From: Dipylidium caninum | Lineage: Eukaryota > Platyhelminthes > Cestoda > Cyclophyllidea > Dipylidiidae | Reading direction: 5' to 3' | Length of the DNA stretch: 64,000 bases | NCBI GenBank assembly: GCA_017562135.1 | Contig: QEYB01000921.1 | Span: forward strand, 1 to 64,000 | Part shown: positions 1-13,600 of the stretch, piece after piece | How the letters are laid out: the number at the start of each line of letters is the position of its first letter | How positions within the stretch are numbered: position 1 is the stretch's first letter | Translations under genes and position numbers: made by a program | Notes under the pieces: model-generated | Told to the model about the DNA's origin: nothing | The model's database searches: none | Seen by the model: only the letters and a program-made list of their open reading frames with translations

Positions 1-3000
1 AAAAGAAGAGAATCTGGATGTAGATTCTCGGACGCGTCTGTAAGTCCCATCGATGCGATTCTACTTGCTGGGTACGAGAATAGGCTATTATGTGCTGCAA
101 GAGCGGTGGCAGTCTCGGTTTGGAAGACCTTAAGATTCCGGCTACCACGACTTCATGTCTCTTTCAACGCGTTCCACCGTGTTTTGTAGTGAGAGGACGT
201 TCACGTTTGAACCAAGCGTAAATTTCCGCAGCCCGTCGAGTTTCAAAAACACTCTTCGTCAATCAACCACTGACACTGTGGGTTGGATACGTTGGGCTGT
301 GTTACAATGAAGAAGTCGGGTGTCTCACTCAAACCGCATCAAAGTTGGATGCACATGACGGAAGGGAGGAGGGAGATGGCCTTCATGCGATAGATCGGAC
401 AAGGGCTATTTCGGGTCCCTGACTTCCTTAAAGTAAACTGTCTTTTGTTGAATCTGACGATAATCTTTCAAGGGTATTGATCATTCTGGCAGCGCTTTAA
501 TTTCTTGGCCTTGTGTTTCGTGTTTCGTCACTTGCCCTCGTTGTGCTTCATAGGTGTCAATTATCAAAGTGCCGAAGTAATCACTTAACATCAGCTTGTT
601 ATTCAGCACACGCGATTCTTTCAAGGCTCTCGGAGACAGATTGTGAAGCTCTATCTCCAGGGAGCCAAGTAGTTCGTCATATTCTGATTGCCGGAGGTTT
701 CAGGCTTTCAACTGAAACGCAGAACCTTATTTGGTTCATATTTGTTAACTTTGTTGTTTGTCATCGTGTTGTAGCACATGGAGAAAATTCTGAGACGGAG
801 GCAAGTGGCGGCGATCGAGAGGCGGAGTTTTTCTGCGCGCGGAGAAGGTGTCGCCTCGAGCTTGTTGCGGTGATGCCACTTCGTTGGTGGGCGTCGTGTG
901 TGTGTCAACCCTCCTAGATGACACACAGGTCACCGGTCGCCTCGCCCCTCGACGGTTTTCTTAATCTCCACTTGACAGCGGTGTGACAGTAGCTCCGCCT
1001 CCGAATCGCCGGCGAGCCTCCTCGTCCGGCCCACCTCCAGGTGAACCTCCTCAACTCTCCTGGTGCCCCTCTGATGCGGGCGGAAACTGCTTTTTTTCTC
1101 TCTGCCTCCTCTTGAGTTGATCCCTTCGATCGCCCCCCTCTGCTCCTGCCGGTCGCGTAACTCGTCGGCGTAGGGGCGTCATTCCAGAGAAGTGGGCGCT
1201 GTCTCTCCCAATCGGAGGTTCAGAGTGCCCGGTTGACCATCATCATTATCGCTCACTGGTGTGCAAAATATCCTAGGTAACTTTGGCCTGCACCGCGCTA
1301 TTGCCGACGGAACGATGGCTTTCCAAAGCAAGAATTCTCTTTAAACACTGAGGGCCTGTGTGCTATTTAGTCGCGGTGAACACGTACAGAGGATGAAGTG
1401 GTTTTTCATGTCGGTCATTCATTCCCATAACCATATTATTTACTTAATTCTCTCCTTCCACCGCCAGTTGAGACCTCTTCTTTTTCCTCACAGGACTTTT
1501 TCATCCCCTCCGAACTGACTTTGACGTCCAGACACTGACATTCGTTGCGTTAATTGTCGTTTTGACGTTGTGTTTTTCGCCGACAGAGATGGGCTATTTT
1601 CAGGAAACGTGTTCGCTACATTAGTCTGCCAGATCACCTCGACGTAAAAGCCAGCATCGAGACCTACTTGAATTCGTGGGAATCGCAGAGACCCCCTTGT
1701 TCCGGAAGGCCTCATAAGGCGGATAAATACGCGTACTTGCGTAACCAACCTCAGCAGAAGTGGGAATCTTCTCGCCCTGCTCCCTGAATTTGATCCGTCT
1801 TTTCGACTGTAAGTGTTTGCTATTCTCACTCATTCACAACCTCCGTTTTCTCGTTCCCTGAGTTGTTTGTAGCGCGCCCGCCGCATGGCCTGTTTTAGCC
1901 GTGCGTCGTAGTCGGTGCCACTTCCTCGGTGCTTTCACTTGTTTATTAGACGAGTTGTACAGTTTTGACTGTTTTTGTATGCCAATTAAATGGTTGGACT
2001 CTTGTTTGCAAAGTCATGCTTAATCAGCGTGCGTCGGGCGCGTCAGCCACCTCATCCTCAGCGTTGATTTCGTGGATTCAACAAATCTGACGTGGAGTTT
2101 TCGCTCGTAGCCCACTTTATTCGCAAAACGCTCGCGAAAAAGTGCTACTGTGGGTTGCATCGAGCCGAGTTCAACCTTTGCTCGCCTCTTCATTTGACTG
2201 CCGTTCGCGTTCCGCGTTCTTCTGTCGATTCCAATCGTTGGTGTATGGAATACTGCAAATGGGTCAACGCGTATCTCCCGAATAGTGCTCCAGCATCCCA
2301 CGTGAACGGCATTGCAGTCATTGCCCTGGCGCAAGTGCCGTTTTACCCCCGTACTAACACTCCGTACATCTGCCGTGGGCTGCGATAAAGCCTCATGCGG
2401 TGTATCGGGAACTCCGTGACTTTCGCTTTCATCTTGCCTTTCTTCCGTGGCAACTGGTCGAGGCCGCCTCACCGTTAGCTCGTGACGTGGGTCAGTGGCG
2501 TTGTAGTCGCGTGTCGATCACCACCGCTGCGTGAAGCCCTTCTGGCCTCGTCCTCTCTTCGCACAACCCACTCGCGTTCTACGTGATTTAGCTGTTCTTC
2601 TCCAAGCAAAGTGTCACTCTTTTTCTGCTTGAAGTCCTTCTGTAGACGACTGTTTGGGTATTCATCGAAGTGGGCCAAAAAAGACGCAAATTCGCCCCAC
2701 ATGGAAGAGGGAGAAAAGAATGGCACTAGGAGGAATCAAAGTTGCTCATTCAACCTAATTTTTGAGGCTTTCGATGTCGCCTAACCAAGCTTCTACACCA
2801 CATCGTGCCTGATTCGCCCCCCACCGCCGGCCTCAGCAGTGTAAAAAAGCGGATGTTAGAAAAAGCGTAAATGCATAAAGTGCAAAAACGGCGTGGTGTT
2901 TGGGTTCATTGGGATGGTCACGTTTTTCCCAGCTCCTTCCATTCTGATGACCTGTTGACTTGATCATCTGCTTACTTCTTCGGTGATTCGTAAGTACTTT

Positions 3001-6000
3001 GTTCCAGGAGTTAGAGCGACGAGCCTAGTCAGTTTATTGTGGGCTTCATGTACACTTCTAGCCGTATTTCTTCGCGAATGCCACTTTTCTTCAAGTCAGT
3101 GCGCATCGAGGTAGTCGGACAAGTGAATAGAGTCCTCAATTTGTTTTGTTTACGAGGAAAAAAAAAGTTGCAGATACGGGGAAGTCAGATGATTAAATAA
3201 AATTTCGTGATTCCACATCCTGAGTAGTGTAATTGCGTCAATCCAGCAGTATTTGTTGTTTCGTGGGCTTCACCCTCTGCCCAATTTTGGGCATAGCGGA
3301 CGAGCGCTAAATCGTCTAATGTCCATCGCCGCGGAAGTCTCGACTCCTTTGCGTTCTTCTCCTTCGTGAATTCGACGAATCATTGTTTCTGAGGCTCCTG
3401 CTTGTAGACACACACACGGGCGCGCGCGAACCTTACGATGGGCGACGACGGACCGCCTCGGTTGATCCGAGTTTTGCGCGTTGATGAATGCTAATTGCCA
3501 GAGTCGGAGAGAGAGGAGATGAGCAGAAGGCAGAACTGCGTCCGGAGTCCCTAAGCGCAGCACCCGCCTGCTCGAAAGCCGAAGAACGGGCAAACTCGAG
3601 GAGAGGCTGCCTTCTTCAGTCGGTATGGCGGGGGTAGTTCACCTGAAGTGAGGTGGAAAAGGGCGATTGGCAGTCCATGCTCAACGCAGGGTGTGCTTTA
3701 GTTGGAACGCTAGAATTTCGCAGCGCAGACCCGGGAACTGGGTGTGTCAGCTCGGAGTGGCTTTGTGTCCTGTGCCTTCGATTCCTCGCAAGTCCACTAA
3801 ATGACCTTCACGAGGGTCTCTGTTGGTCCGCGCCGTGCCGGCGGTCAAGATGTCCAACTGAAAGCGGGGTGCGGATGTGTGGCTGTCTTCCTCTCTCGCT
3901 TAATTTGCACTATTTCCGAGTTGTCGCATTCTAAAACTTGTTGAGTAGCCATTTTCATTTTTATGCGTTGACAAGCGCGATCCAATCCCTTTCCGACTTA
4001 ATAGCTTCGCTAAGGATTCCTGAAAGTTGCCAGATGCAGTTACGCCGGCTTCCTCGAACAGGCGAAGTCGCGGCGACGATGACAGTCGTACATTAATGTC
4101 AGAGAGGTACTTGGCAAAATTAACATCAATGATATCTTGCGTTTCCGGCCGGCGGTGAGTTTTCTGCCGAATAGCCGGGTATTCGAGACAGGAGGCCAAA
4201 ATGCTTCCGGCTGTACACCCCCGCCCCCGCATCGCCGCGCTCCGTCAGCTCCTTCCGTTTTGGGTCCCACTGCTGGAAAGGTGTCGAATCCCAGTGGAAG
4301 ATGCACGTCCTCTCACCGCGGATGTAGAGGCTCCGCGACGTTGGCGCTCCTCCGAAGGCTCTGGCCTGGGAGGGGGAGGCTTAACGCCAAATCACTCTAA
4401 CATGAATACTAAAATCCGCGTAGAAAGCCTTTTCTTCTCCAGACGTCAGAAAATTGCCACGCGAACATCAATCCATAACTGCCAAAAGAAGGTGGCCTTG
4501 CGGTGGCTTTAATTATGAATAACTATTTTCCTTGAACCAGTCTCATCCTCGAAATTGTACTTCTCTCTCAGTTAAACTCCTCCTCTTTGGTGGAAGGAGA
4601 GAAGACAGGGAACCGAAATGTGAACAATTAAAGACCGTCGTTGACCGAGCTGTCAATTCCCGCGCACCGTCAAATTGCCGTCACTCGAATGAGTTCACTG
4701 AGTGCAATTGAAACCAACTGATCAAATGGCACGAAGGCACTGGGGCACACGAGCATTGCGATCTAGGGCCGTGCAGACTTCGCTGCACTCGAGGCTTCAA
4801 GGGACATTCTTTCCTTGCGCATTGTTGGGTCTGCAGTGGCCCGCACAGGCGAGTAGAGACGCGGTGGCCTCGTGGACGGGGCTGAGAGGCAAGTGGGAGA
4901 TCGACGAAGGCAAACCCGAACGCCGGGCGACATTCGAAGCTCACAGTTTGGAGACGAGTATCCAAGTCATCCAGTCTTTCGAGGCTCACTCCGCCGAAGC
5001 GCGCTTTACACACTCTCCTCGCGACCATCGGCGCACACACGAAACACTCGCAGGCACACTTTGTCTTTGACCTTCCGTGCGACTCACGAGCAGCAGCCCG
5101 TTGCATCTCAGGCTGACACTCAGCCAGTGCATTGTCGTTGCCGAAAGAGCGCAGCACTGTGTGGGTCGCCGCTCCCGCAGTCGCCAACACCGTTTCACCA
5201 GCTGCAAAATCTCCGAGCGATAAACTCCGGTCGTCGCGGAAAGTTGTGGCGGTGCTCTTTGTCAACTCGTTTTCTCGTGATTCTCCCCCATGACTTTCGG
5301 GGGGGAAGGGGGAGGGGAGGGGGAGGGGGAGAAGTAGCCGCATGCATGGCTCTCAGCCGACACAAGCTTCGTCAGCTTAGTTGGCCAAATTACTCCCACC
5401 TTCCCGAGATGCTTGAAGTGGCGTGTTGCTGCATTTCATGCCATCACTTCTACTGGAGGGGGATTCAACCCGCACTGCCTGAAGAGGATTTCAGAGTAAC
5501 TCCTCCTGTCATTCAAACTCGTGCTTTTCTTTCGGCAGACCGATTTGTTGCCTCTTATGAGTTTGTTGGCTTTTTTTGTTCCTCTCGTCCTCAAAAGTAG
5601 CCACGACACACTGCGAAGCGTTGCCTACGGACGCAACGCAGTCTCCTTCACCCGCGTCAGCCCGCGCCTTCAGGAGAGGCTTCTGCGGGCTAACTCGGTC
5701 CCCTCCGACGCGACCCTCTTCCATTCCCGTTTGCCTGCTTAGCGATTCTTGGCAACATTCCTTACGATTTGAAGCCTCTAAACCAACAGAATCTGCTGGA
5801 CGTGCGCGCAAACCAAAACGAGCCTCACGAGGACTTGAGAGCTAAGTGGATTCTGTCTGAATCGGAAGTCCCAAATTAAGTTGGTTGTCACGCACGCGAC
5901 GCCCTGTTAGGTGTCCGCCTCCGGTCTTTGGAGGAGAATGATGAGGCCCCCCCTTAAATCGTCCCATACTCTGCTCTCCTCCGCCGCCAGTGCCTCGTCT

Positions 6001-7255
6001 ACTCCACGCTTTAATTGGCCCTTTGGCATGGAATAAATCCTTGGCGTATCTGAAGTTCCCTTTTCTACGAGCTCCAGTCGACGACTTTTATTTTCCCGTC
6101 AGTCGGTGTGATGTTGTTCAGTATGCCTTCTTTGGTCAGATTTTCCCCTCCGATGTCCTCGGCCAGGTCGGTGAGTCGAGGTCCCGCGAGCCAGACTGGC
6201 ATTTGAGTGCCGGACACTGCCAAAAGTCCGTCTCCTGTGCCAGTCCGCCCTCTCGCCTCAGTAAAGACCACTTTTTCTGTGCTTTGTCACCTCGATTTGT
6301 GTGTTTCAGGCAGTAGACTGGCTGGGTCTGAGTGACATGACGCCTTCTTTTACAAATCCCAACGCCTGAATTGGTAGGTGGAGGCTCTGTTAAGAAGTTG
6401 GCTGGAAATGCTTCTATCTGAGGCGACCTCGGCGTGTCGATGACCTGTCGAGCATTGCGTACGAGCTTTCTCATGCGAGGATATCAGTGGTTGCAGGCTT
6501 GTGCGAGAGAATCGCCTCCGCTAAGACGCAGACATGGTGGACGTAGACAGCCAACGAGTTCTCCTCCCTTGACGTGTTGTTCGGAACCCCCTCCACGAAC
6601 CGTGGCGCGGCGGCTCGACTTCCACGGCAGCCTCGCCGTGAGGCGTCTCCACGCCGCCAGGACACCGCACGATGTACTGACAATTTGGAGTAGCAAATAC
6701 TGCCGCCGTCATGGAGCCGCGCACATCCCTCGTCAGGACTGTTACAAAGTACTTTCCTTCTTTCAAGATACTCGCGTAATTAGGGGTGGCTCACTTGGCT
6801 TGAGAAATCAACCCAAGTTTCTAATTCGCCTCAATCTCCTCTTATTTTGCGACATTTACGTGTTTAGAGGTGAATATTCCAATGATCGGCTCGTCTGAAC
6901 TTATTCACGTGTTTAAGTCCGGAAAGACAAATCTGAATTTGCGTGTTGGTCGACACGACAGTCAATGGTGGCCGCGTAAACACTTGTCTCTTCTCTTTGG
7001 TGTTTCCGACTTTCCCTGTGTGCCCGATTACTTCACAGCATTTCACCCGCTGTTTACACCGAGCACCAAAAAGCTGCCATCGTCGCATTGATGGCAGCGC
7101 ACCCTTCCACGGAATGGTGCGCGGCGAACACCAGCGGAGTCGGGGATGGCGGACGTCGTGGACACAAGACAGTGGTGGCTGGCGCGCGTCGGGCGGTGTG
7201 CGACGAGGGAGTCGGCGACGGGTCGGAGCGGGAGACGGAGCGAGAGCGGAGGAAC

Positions 7256-7282
7256 CGACGGACGGACGGACGGACGGACGGA
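7256..7282. repeat. GGAC tetranucleotide microsatellite
   Basis: About six tandem copies of the unit GGAC, followed by a purine-rich G/GA stretch. It is a simple repeat with no coding support. Confidence 0.9.
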
Positions 7283-7499
7283 GGGGGAGAGGGAGAGAGG
7301 ATCAGAGGGTGAGACGGCGGCACACTCCTGGCCGTGAGAGCCGAGGGGAAGCGGGCGCTGGCACGCCGAGACACGTTTAGGTGGAGCTCACACGCACGTG
7401 GTGGAGGACTCACTCCCCAGACCCGATAAATCCTCAGCCAACATTGTGGGTCGTCCTGCCTGATTTACGACACGTGCGCTCCTCCTCCGCATGCACAAG

Positions 7500-7522
7500 A
7501 ACACACACACACACACACACAC
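7500..7522. repeat. AC dinucleotide microsatellite
   Basis: An uninterrupted run of about eleven AC units. Similar AC/CA runs occur at 25306-25324 and 49697-49718. Confidence 0.95.
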
Positions 7523-8708
7523 ATCCACTTTCGGGTACCCACTTGGGTTCCAACTTTGGGGTCACTCATTCGCGTTGGGACGTGCTGGTTTTACGCGAAA
7601 GCGTGTTTGATACCGTTCTGACGATGATTCATTGTGGCTACTTCACCTCCTCCGAGTTTGTTAAATTACTCCTTAATATTAACCATAGATTATCCTACTT
7701 CCACTCCGTGGCAGGCGCCCTCTGCGGAGTGAAAGCCTTTTGCAAGCGCCACGGTGAAGTGGAGGACTACGAAGGTATGCAGACGAGCAGTGATGCTGGG
7801 GCGGGGCGGGGCGGGGGCGGGACGCGGTGACCAGGGGTACCGTCCTGTCTGGACCCGCTTCTCTCGCGACACTCCAGGAGTGTCTGCATTTGTTCGGGTC
7901 GACGTCTGTTCACACTCAACTTTGGTGTCAACAGACAAGGCGACCGGTCAGACGTCAGGCAGAGCGTCTGAAACGTCCTCTCGAATTCGTCCCCCATGAG
8001 GGGGAGCGATTCCTTCCTTCTGCTCATGGCCCGTGGATACTTCCGCGTTTTTGCTCAAGACTTCCTATTAAAATGAGCCGTCAAGGCACACTGCCAACTG
8101 CTCCACCAGCACCGGATTCTCTGAACGCCCTCAAAAATGGGGACTTGTAACAAAATCGCGGCTCACCACCCGTTGCCATAGCACTTTTTCTTGAAAATCC
8201 GGTAACAGAGAAATTGTTGCTGCGATAATCTGCCCACCTTCGGGTTGCACGGCGAGGTGCATGCAACGTCCGTGGCATCGGCTGTCATCATGACTTCCAA
8301 GACATCTTTCATCCCTCCCTTTAGGCGCGCCTCGTCCTAATGTCACCCACCTTTCCTCAATCCCGAAGTGGTTCCGCTTTGCAGCGTGCATTTTTTTCTT
8401 GTAATTTATTCCTCCGAAAATATTTCATTGTCGAAAGCTGTGACGCCGGCCAGTGAGGCATGCTGCCCCTCACCATCCGCACGGCTCCACTACTGCTGAA
8501 CTAGTTTGGCAAACCTAACCGCGCCTACAGGGCGCTTCCTTCGTTTCGTCACAGGGGAATCGCAGAATCTGCGGAAGGGATGTGTTTGTACAAGTCTCTC
8601 AAGAAACCTCTTCAAATAGGAAAAAGTATTCTGGTGAGGAAGGCTTTAGCAGCAGCAGCAGGGGAAGAAGAAGAAGAAGGAGAATGTAGGTGTTTGCGAT
8701 ATTCCCGT

Positions 8709-10349
8709 TCAATCTCGATACGGTCGCCAGATGTAGGTCAAGGGAGATTTCAAGCGCCATGTAGGCGGTTTCGGCGCCCCTGCGCGCGAGGTGGAGGTGG
8801 AGGAGGAGGAGGAAGAGGCGGGGACCGGGGAGGGGACGCGGAGGGTGGCCCCGGTCGTGGTCGAAGGGGAGGAGAGACAGTCGGCAGACAGTCCGCTGTC
8901 GACGCTCTCCCTCCTCCGTCCACGCGCCGTGGGTGGGCGACGCGACGGAGAAAACTGCTGATGCGCCACTCCTGCCGAAGTTGTGGGCATCAGCGGCCGG
9001 AGTGTACCAACGGGTGTGAATGCCGAGGGTCGCGGAGACACGTTTTCTTTCTCCTTCTCCGCCCCTCCTTTCGACGCAGAGATCCCGTCTTGTTTGTCGG
9101 CGCCGCTGTGCCGGCGGGAGGTTCTCTGCTGCGGAGGGGCGCAAACGATGCAACTTCGCCCGCAATTCGGGTTCGTTCTTCACGAAATCAGCCAGTCCTT
9201 GAAGTACTTTCGTGCACTGGTTGAGTATATCCGTAATCTCCGTTCTTTCGCGCGACCGACGTTGTGGCTGTAGGACAGTCGACGAAGTAAATCCTGGGTT
9301 AGCATCCAGTTGATCAGGAAGTCGGGAACCGCTTGTCTCTCAATATAACTGGGGGATTTTACGGACTATTCCAATAACTTTTTCGAAAGGGCCAAAGATT
9401 TCGACTTAGGGAGTCGCCGAAGCTATCCGTTTCTTAAATCCCACTTTAAATAGGGGATGAGACAACAACTTACTTTTTCCCCAACGAGGGAGACGACGAG
9501 ACTGTGGAGAGTAGACAGTTTGTCTGAGATGCAAGCACGTCGGCGGCGTTCCATGTTCTGCTTTCTGACCTAGAGGAGAGGGTGGGAGGCCGAGGGAGGA
9601 GGGAAGAGGAGAGGGAAGTGGGGAAGGGGGTGAGTGGTGCTCTTTCAATTGAGGCGGAGGTGGAGGGGGTGGGGGAGGGAACGTGCCGACAGCGCGAAGG
9701 ATTAATGAACCCCTTGAGTGAGTGAGACGGCGCGGCATATGGACACAGAGTAGACGGAAAGTAATTATGTCGCCTCCAAAAACACTCGCCAGCCCCCGTG
9801 AATGCGTCATTTTCTCTCTCTCTCCCTCTCTCCCACACAAACCGCAGACGTATACGTGCACGGCGCCACTCACTAATGGCTACTCAGCTGCACTGGGGCA
9901 CACAACTGGTCTCCAACCTCACTCGCGTAGTGACCAGAACAGCTTCAGTTGGTGGGAGCAAAAGGCGTTCCCATAAGTTACAATAGGACACTCCCCCCCC
10001 CCCCCCATGTAGTCGATTGAGTTCATCCTAGCAAAGATTGGACAGTGAATGCTCACCCTCCGTCTCGTCTCCCGATCGTCCAATGCATGAGGAGGCGCTT
10101 TCCCCTCTTCACCTCTGAGGAAGGCGGAGTCGAAGCAGCATTCTTGACTGCCGCACCAGTCGGCGGGTGTGAAAGTGGTCTCTTGTGATTGGAGAGATCC
10201 ACGGCTGGGTCGGGTGGAAGAGACGCTGCGGTAATTGGTATTACAAAGACGGGTTGGTAGGTTTGCTGTTGTTGGTGTTCTCCCGCTGTTGGCAGATCCG
10301 ATAACACGCAGGCGGCGAACGTTGGGAAGGCGTGACGACTGGGATTCAT
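8709..10349 (-). pseudogene. HES-A: bHLH HES-like gene with two frame disruptions
   Basis: This is the leftmost unit of the HES-like array. Exon 1 is 10057-10349 (293 nt), exon 2 is 9474-9569 (96 nt, intact) and exon 3 is 8709-9267 (559 nt). Exon 2 encodes VRKQNMERRRRACISDKL and the rest of helix 1, and ends at GTAAGT. Exon 3 opens with helix 2 (RTEITDILNQC) and ends with YIWRPYRD and a stop. Relative to HES-B, exon 1 has a net +2 nt just before the DDRE-basic end, and exon 3 has one extra nucleotide after the QRRRQ stretch. The N-terminal and C-terminal halves of both exons therefore lie in different frames, although each half still aligns with HES-B. Splice sites and the CCAAT promoter are preserved. 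Either this is a young pseudogene or both shifts are sequencing indels; the short frames and good splice sites leave both possible. I am sure of the family and less sure that the copy is dead. Confidence 0.75.
9993..10006. repeat. Poly-C homopolymer in HES-A intron 1
   Basis: A run of 14 C residues inside the first intron of HES-A. Homopolymers this long are prone to indel errors, which matters when judging the frameshifts nearby. Confidence 0.9.
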
Positions 10350-10408
10350 CTCGATGGGGCCAACTGCGCGTGTCCAATTCTCGAGTGTGGCGACACCACG
10401 CGCAACTT

Positions 10409-10466
10409 ATTGGCGCACGCGCAGCCAATCAGCCGCCCAATCAAAACCGCTCTCACTGCGCATTGG
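10409..10466 (-). promoter_or_regulatory. CCAAT-box cluster upstream of HES-A
   Basis: Four CCAAT boxes in mixed orientation lie 60 to 117 bp upstream of the exon 1 ATG: ATTGG at 10409 and 10462, CCAAT at 10425 and 10437. Equivalent clusters sit in the same place upstream of the other units. CCAAT in both orientations is the classical NF-Y binding core; assignment to NF-Y is inference. Confidence 0.6.
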
Positions 10467-10649
10467 TCGCCGCCTCGGCTGCCAACCTATCCGCTGGCGG
10501 TCTCCACGGCACTGCCAGACTCTGTGTGTGGCTTCGGCCTTTGGAAGTTCTGCGCCTCGACGGGCAGAAGGAGATGGGTGTGACCGCTCTTGACTGGGGT
10601 GCAGGCGACCACGCGGTTAGAGTGGAGATATGTCACCCAAAGAAAGTCA

Positions 10650-13600
10650 AGTGGTGCACTTGGCGTTCCCTAAGTTCGTGCTAGTCAGTGTGATGTCAGC
10701 CATATACAAAGACATTTGCCCGAATCGCGGTTGAAATATCTATAAGTGGTCTACCACCAGTCGGGATTACTCATGGATTTGGGCATGAGCAAATTCGAAT
10801 ACTCGTAGACTCTCAGTGAGTCAAAACTCCTGAGTCCCGCACTAGAGCAGCGAGAACAAGTCCAACCCAACTGCTCGTGGACTTCAAACACCAGCGGTGC
10901 AAAGTGAGGGAACAAAATCCCCCCCTCCTCCCCGTAAATTTATCCGCTCGCTCGTGCGTGGGACTTTTTGGCGTGGTCGCGGGCGAGAACTACGGGACCA
11001 AGGCGGACCGACTAATGTGGGATGCTCAGCCCCTCCCCACTGGCCTGGCGGGTGAGGGTGCTGCGCAGGCGTCGTCGCGTTACCTGCCTCCGACAATAAA
11101 GTGCACCAGTTGAGCAGTCCAGTGCGTTGTTACTGATCTCATTGCTTTTGGATCTTAGCCAGGGAACTCCCCGAGTTTGCTTAAATTATTCCGAGGCAGA
11201 GTGATAGGCCAGACAGGTTTCACTAGGTTTGCGGAAAGCGGCTCATTGCCAACTCTCGAGCGAATCTCAAGGGGGTTAAGGAAATCCACTGGGTCCACGC
11301 GTAGAACGCTTAAGTTGTCGGTGAAGGGGCAACGCGGGTCTCGATGGGGAGAAATCCCCGTTTTTACCCACAATTCGTGTGTGACTGTCTCTTGTCTGGC
11401 AATTGCAATGAAGCCACCAAGTACAATTGTCACTCAGTATCTCAACGGTATGGCAAGTGATTTCTTTACATGGAGAAATCGGTGAGCTCCGGCACTTTTT
11501 TGCCATTTGAGCTCGAAATAATGGCTTGCAGTCTTTCACATTGTGTCTAGGCTATTCTTCTCTGTCTTCATGTCCATAAACTCGTCAATGCTCGTTGAAA
11601 TTGTCTCCAAGTAGCCGTGTAATGCTAGAAAATGAGGCAGGTGTGACGCGGCAGAAATGCCCAAGCCGCCTATTCGCAACTCCTTCAACCACTCCATCAC
11701 AGGATATCCGCCCTCCCTTTTCCTCACTTCTTGGTCTTCGCCTCAGTTAAGTGTCTCTCTACGTAAATTCACGACCGAAATGAGAGTTCGGGGAGGAGGC
11801 ATAGCACATTGTCGAGTTGAAGAAGACTGCTTGTCTCCAGGCCTGAAATCGGCACCAGGCAGATGTTTTTCTTACAAGCCCCAGGGAAACACTGCCTGGC
11901 TGGTGAGGGGAATACGGGCCGCGCGGTGACGAGAACTGAGTCCTCGGATTTCCCCCTCCTCGTGCACAAACTTAATCTCCTCGACCTCCCGGAAATATGC
12001 GCAGCTTGTCGTTTCGGCAGGCATATCATCCACGAGGGCTAAAAGCATTTGGATGCCCTTTTCCCAGGCCAAAGTAGGGTTCTCCCCACCTTAGCCCGGC
12101 CTACCCAACTTTTTTAAAACTGCAAACGTGTTTTGAGGTTATTCGAGAGACTGTTGCAATTTAGGCGAGGGTAAATTGCTGAAAGAGACGTATTTCAGGG
12201 TCTTCTCGGAGTCGGAAGATTCTTTCGCAAACATAAAGTGGTCTGCCTAATTTACTGCATTTGAATATGAAGAAGTATTTTCACCTTGCATAAAGTTGCG
12301 GAGAAAAGATGCAGTCGTCGTGTTCAGTATCGTCCAGGAGTGCAGGCGCCACCAACGCACTGGCGAGTCGGGATTTAAGCCTCCTTTCATGGTGAAAGCC
12401 TCGTGGGGAGTCGGACCTCCTGGCCATGTAGTTGACAAGCGTGATTCGTTGTGGAAGTAGTAGAACTTTCCACGGCACAAACTTATACCGCCTCTCTGCG
12501 GGAGGTTTAGTCGGGAAGCGTCATCACCACTCGGAGTCAAGAGCCGACGGAAAGTAAAGGAAAACTGGTGGTCGGTTCAAATTATTTACCCATTCTTAAG
12601 GCCGCACTGGGTCGGGTGCCACTCCGAGTAGGGCAGATCGGCCGAACTTACAGTTGACATTGCGGAAACGTGTTTCCCGCCTTTCCCTTTGCCCCGTAAA
12701 CCTTTTGTCGTAGTCTTTCGTATTTCCTCTCGTTCAGATGACATACAGAACTCATCGGCACGGAGGCCGCCGTCCCTGTAATGAAGGCTTACGCCCTTGT
12801 TTTCCTCTCCCATGACTCCACTGGACAATTGGAGGACAGGGGGGGGGGCGGAAATGCCGCATGCCGCTTTGACCTTGAACTGATGCATAAGTTAATTGGT
12901 GAATTCTTGAAATGTCAAATAGGCCTTGAAAACAATCCTCAACGTGCCGTTACAGGCATGAGCGCACCTTCCACTACTTGCCGCCCTCGTCGGCCATAAT
13001 TACTGGGACATCCTTAACTGGGATGGACGTCGCCTCGCCCTCGTGACGGTAATTACAGCCTTTGAGACGACCAGGCGATCGGAGTCTCAATGGTTTTCGC
13101 ACGCGGTTGGGATTTCCATGTGCCGTCAATTCTAAATAGAAGTCACCCGTTTTCAGGCCGTTCACTTGTCTCCGAGACTAACGTCCTACGTGAGAAGAGG
13201 GGATTTAAAAAGAGGCCATGCAGTAGGGAAGGGGACAAAGACCCGAGTGAATTTTATTTGTTTAACAGGCGGCACGTGGACGACCTACCCAAAATGACGG
13301 TTCCAAGTAGCGGTGGGCGTAATAACGCAGGTGGACGGCTGCAGACACAAACACCGAGCGGGGCACAGGCTGTTTGCCTTTCTCTCGGGTGGTGGAGTCA
13401 AACCGCACGGGTTTTGTGTACATTATATTGTGAGGTGTCGTTAAATTAAAACAGGACAGTCATTTGTAAACACAAGGCGCAAAATTCTGTCTGGACCCAT
13501 GAGTCCCCCTAAAGCCTCGACATTTCCAGCGTTTTAAATGATATTCCCAAGGAAAAGGACTGATCGTGCCACTCGTGCCTCCTCAGTGAAGCGGTAGCAT

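Larger units (their letters stand above)
1..8600. other. Left flank, no recognised gene
   Basis: No open frame in this stretch matches a family I know. Many anonymous ORFs of 60 to 240 codons occur on both strands, often open on both strands at once (for example 4681-5343 minus and 4872-5600 plus). That is expected in locally GC-rich DNA and is weak evidence of coding. Minus-strand frames at 6521-6766 and 6065-6271 read like protein, but they have no supporting splice pattern or recognised domain. Microsatellites near 7256-7282 and 7500-7522 are listed separately. Confidence 0.5.

Noticed and set aside
4681..5600. Overlapping 220-codon minus and 242-codon plus ORFs
   Set aside because: Both strands are open in GC-rich DNA, composition is Arg/Ser/Pro-rich with no domain, and no splice pattern supports either.
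7054..7413. Arg/Pro/Ser-rich ORFs on both strands
   Set aside because: They are driven by the GGAC repeat and purine-rich low-complexity sequence.
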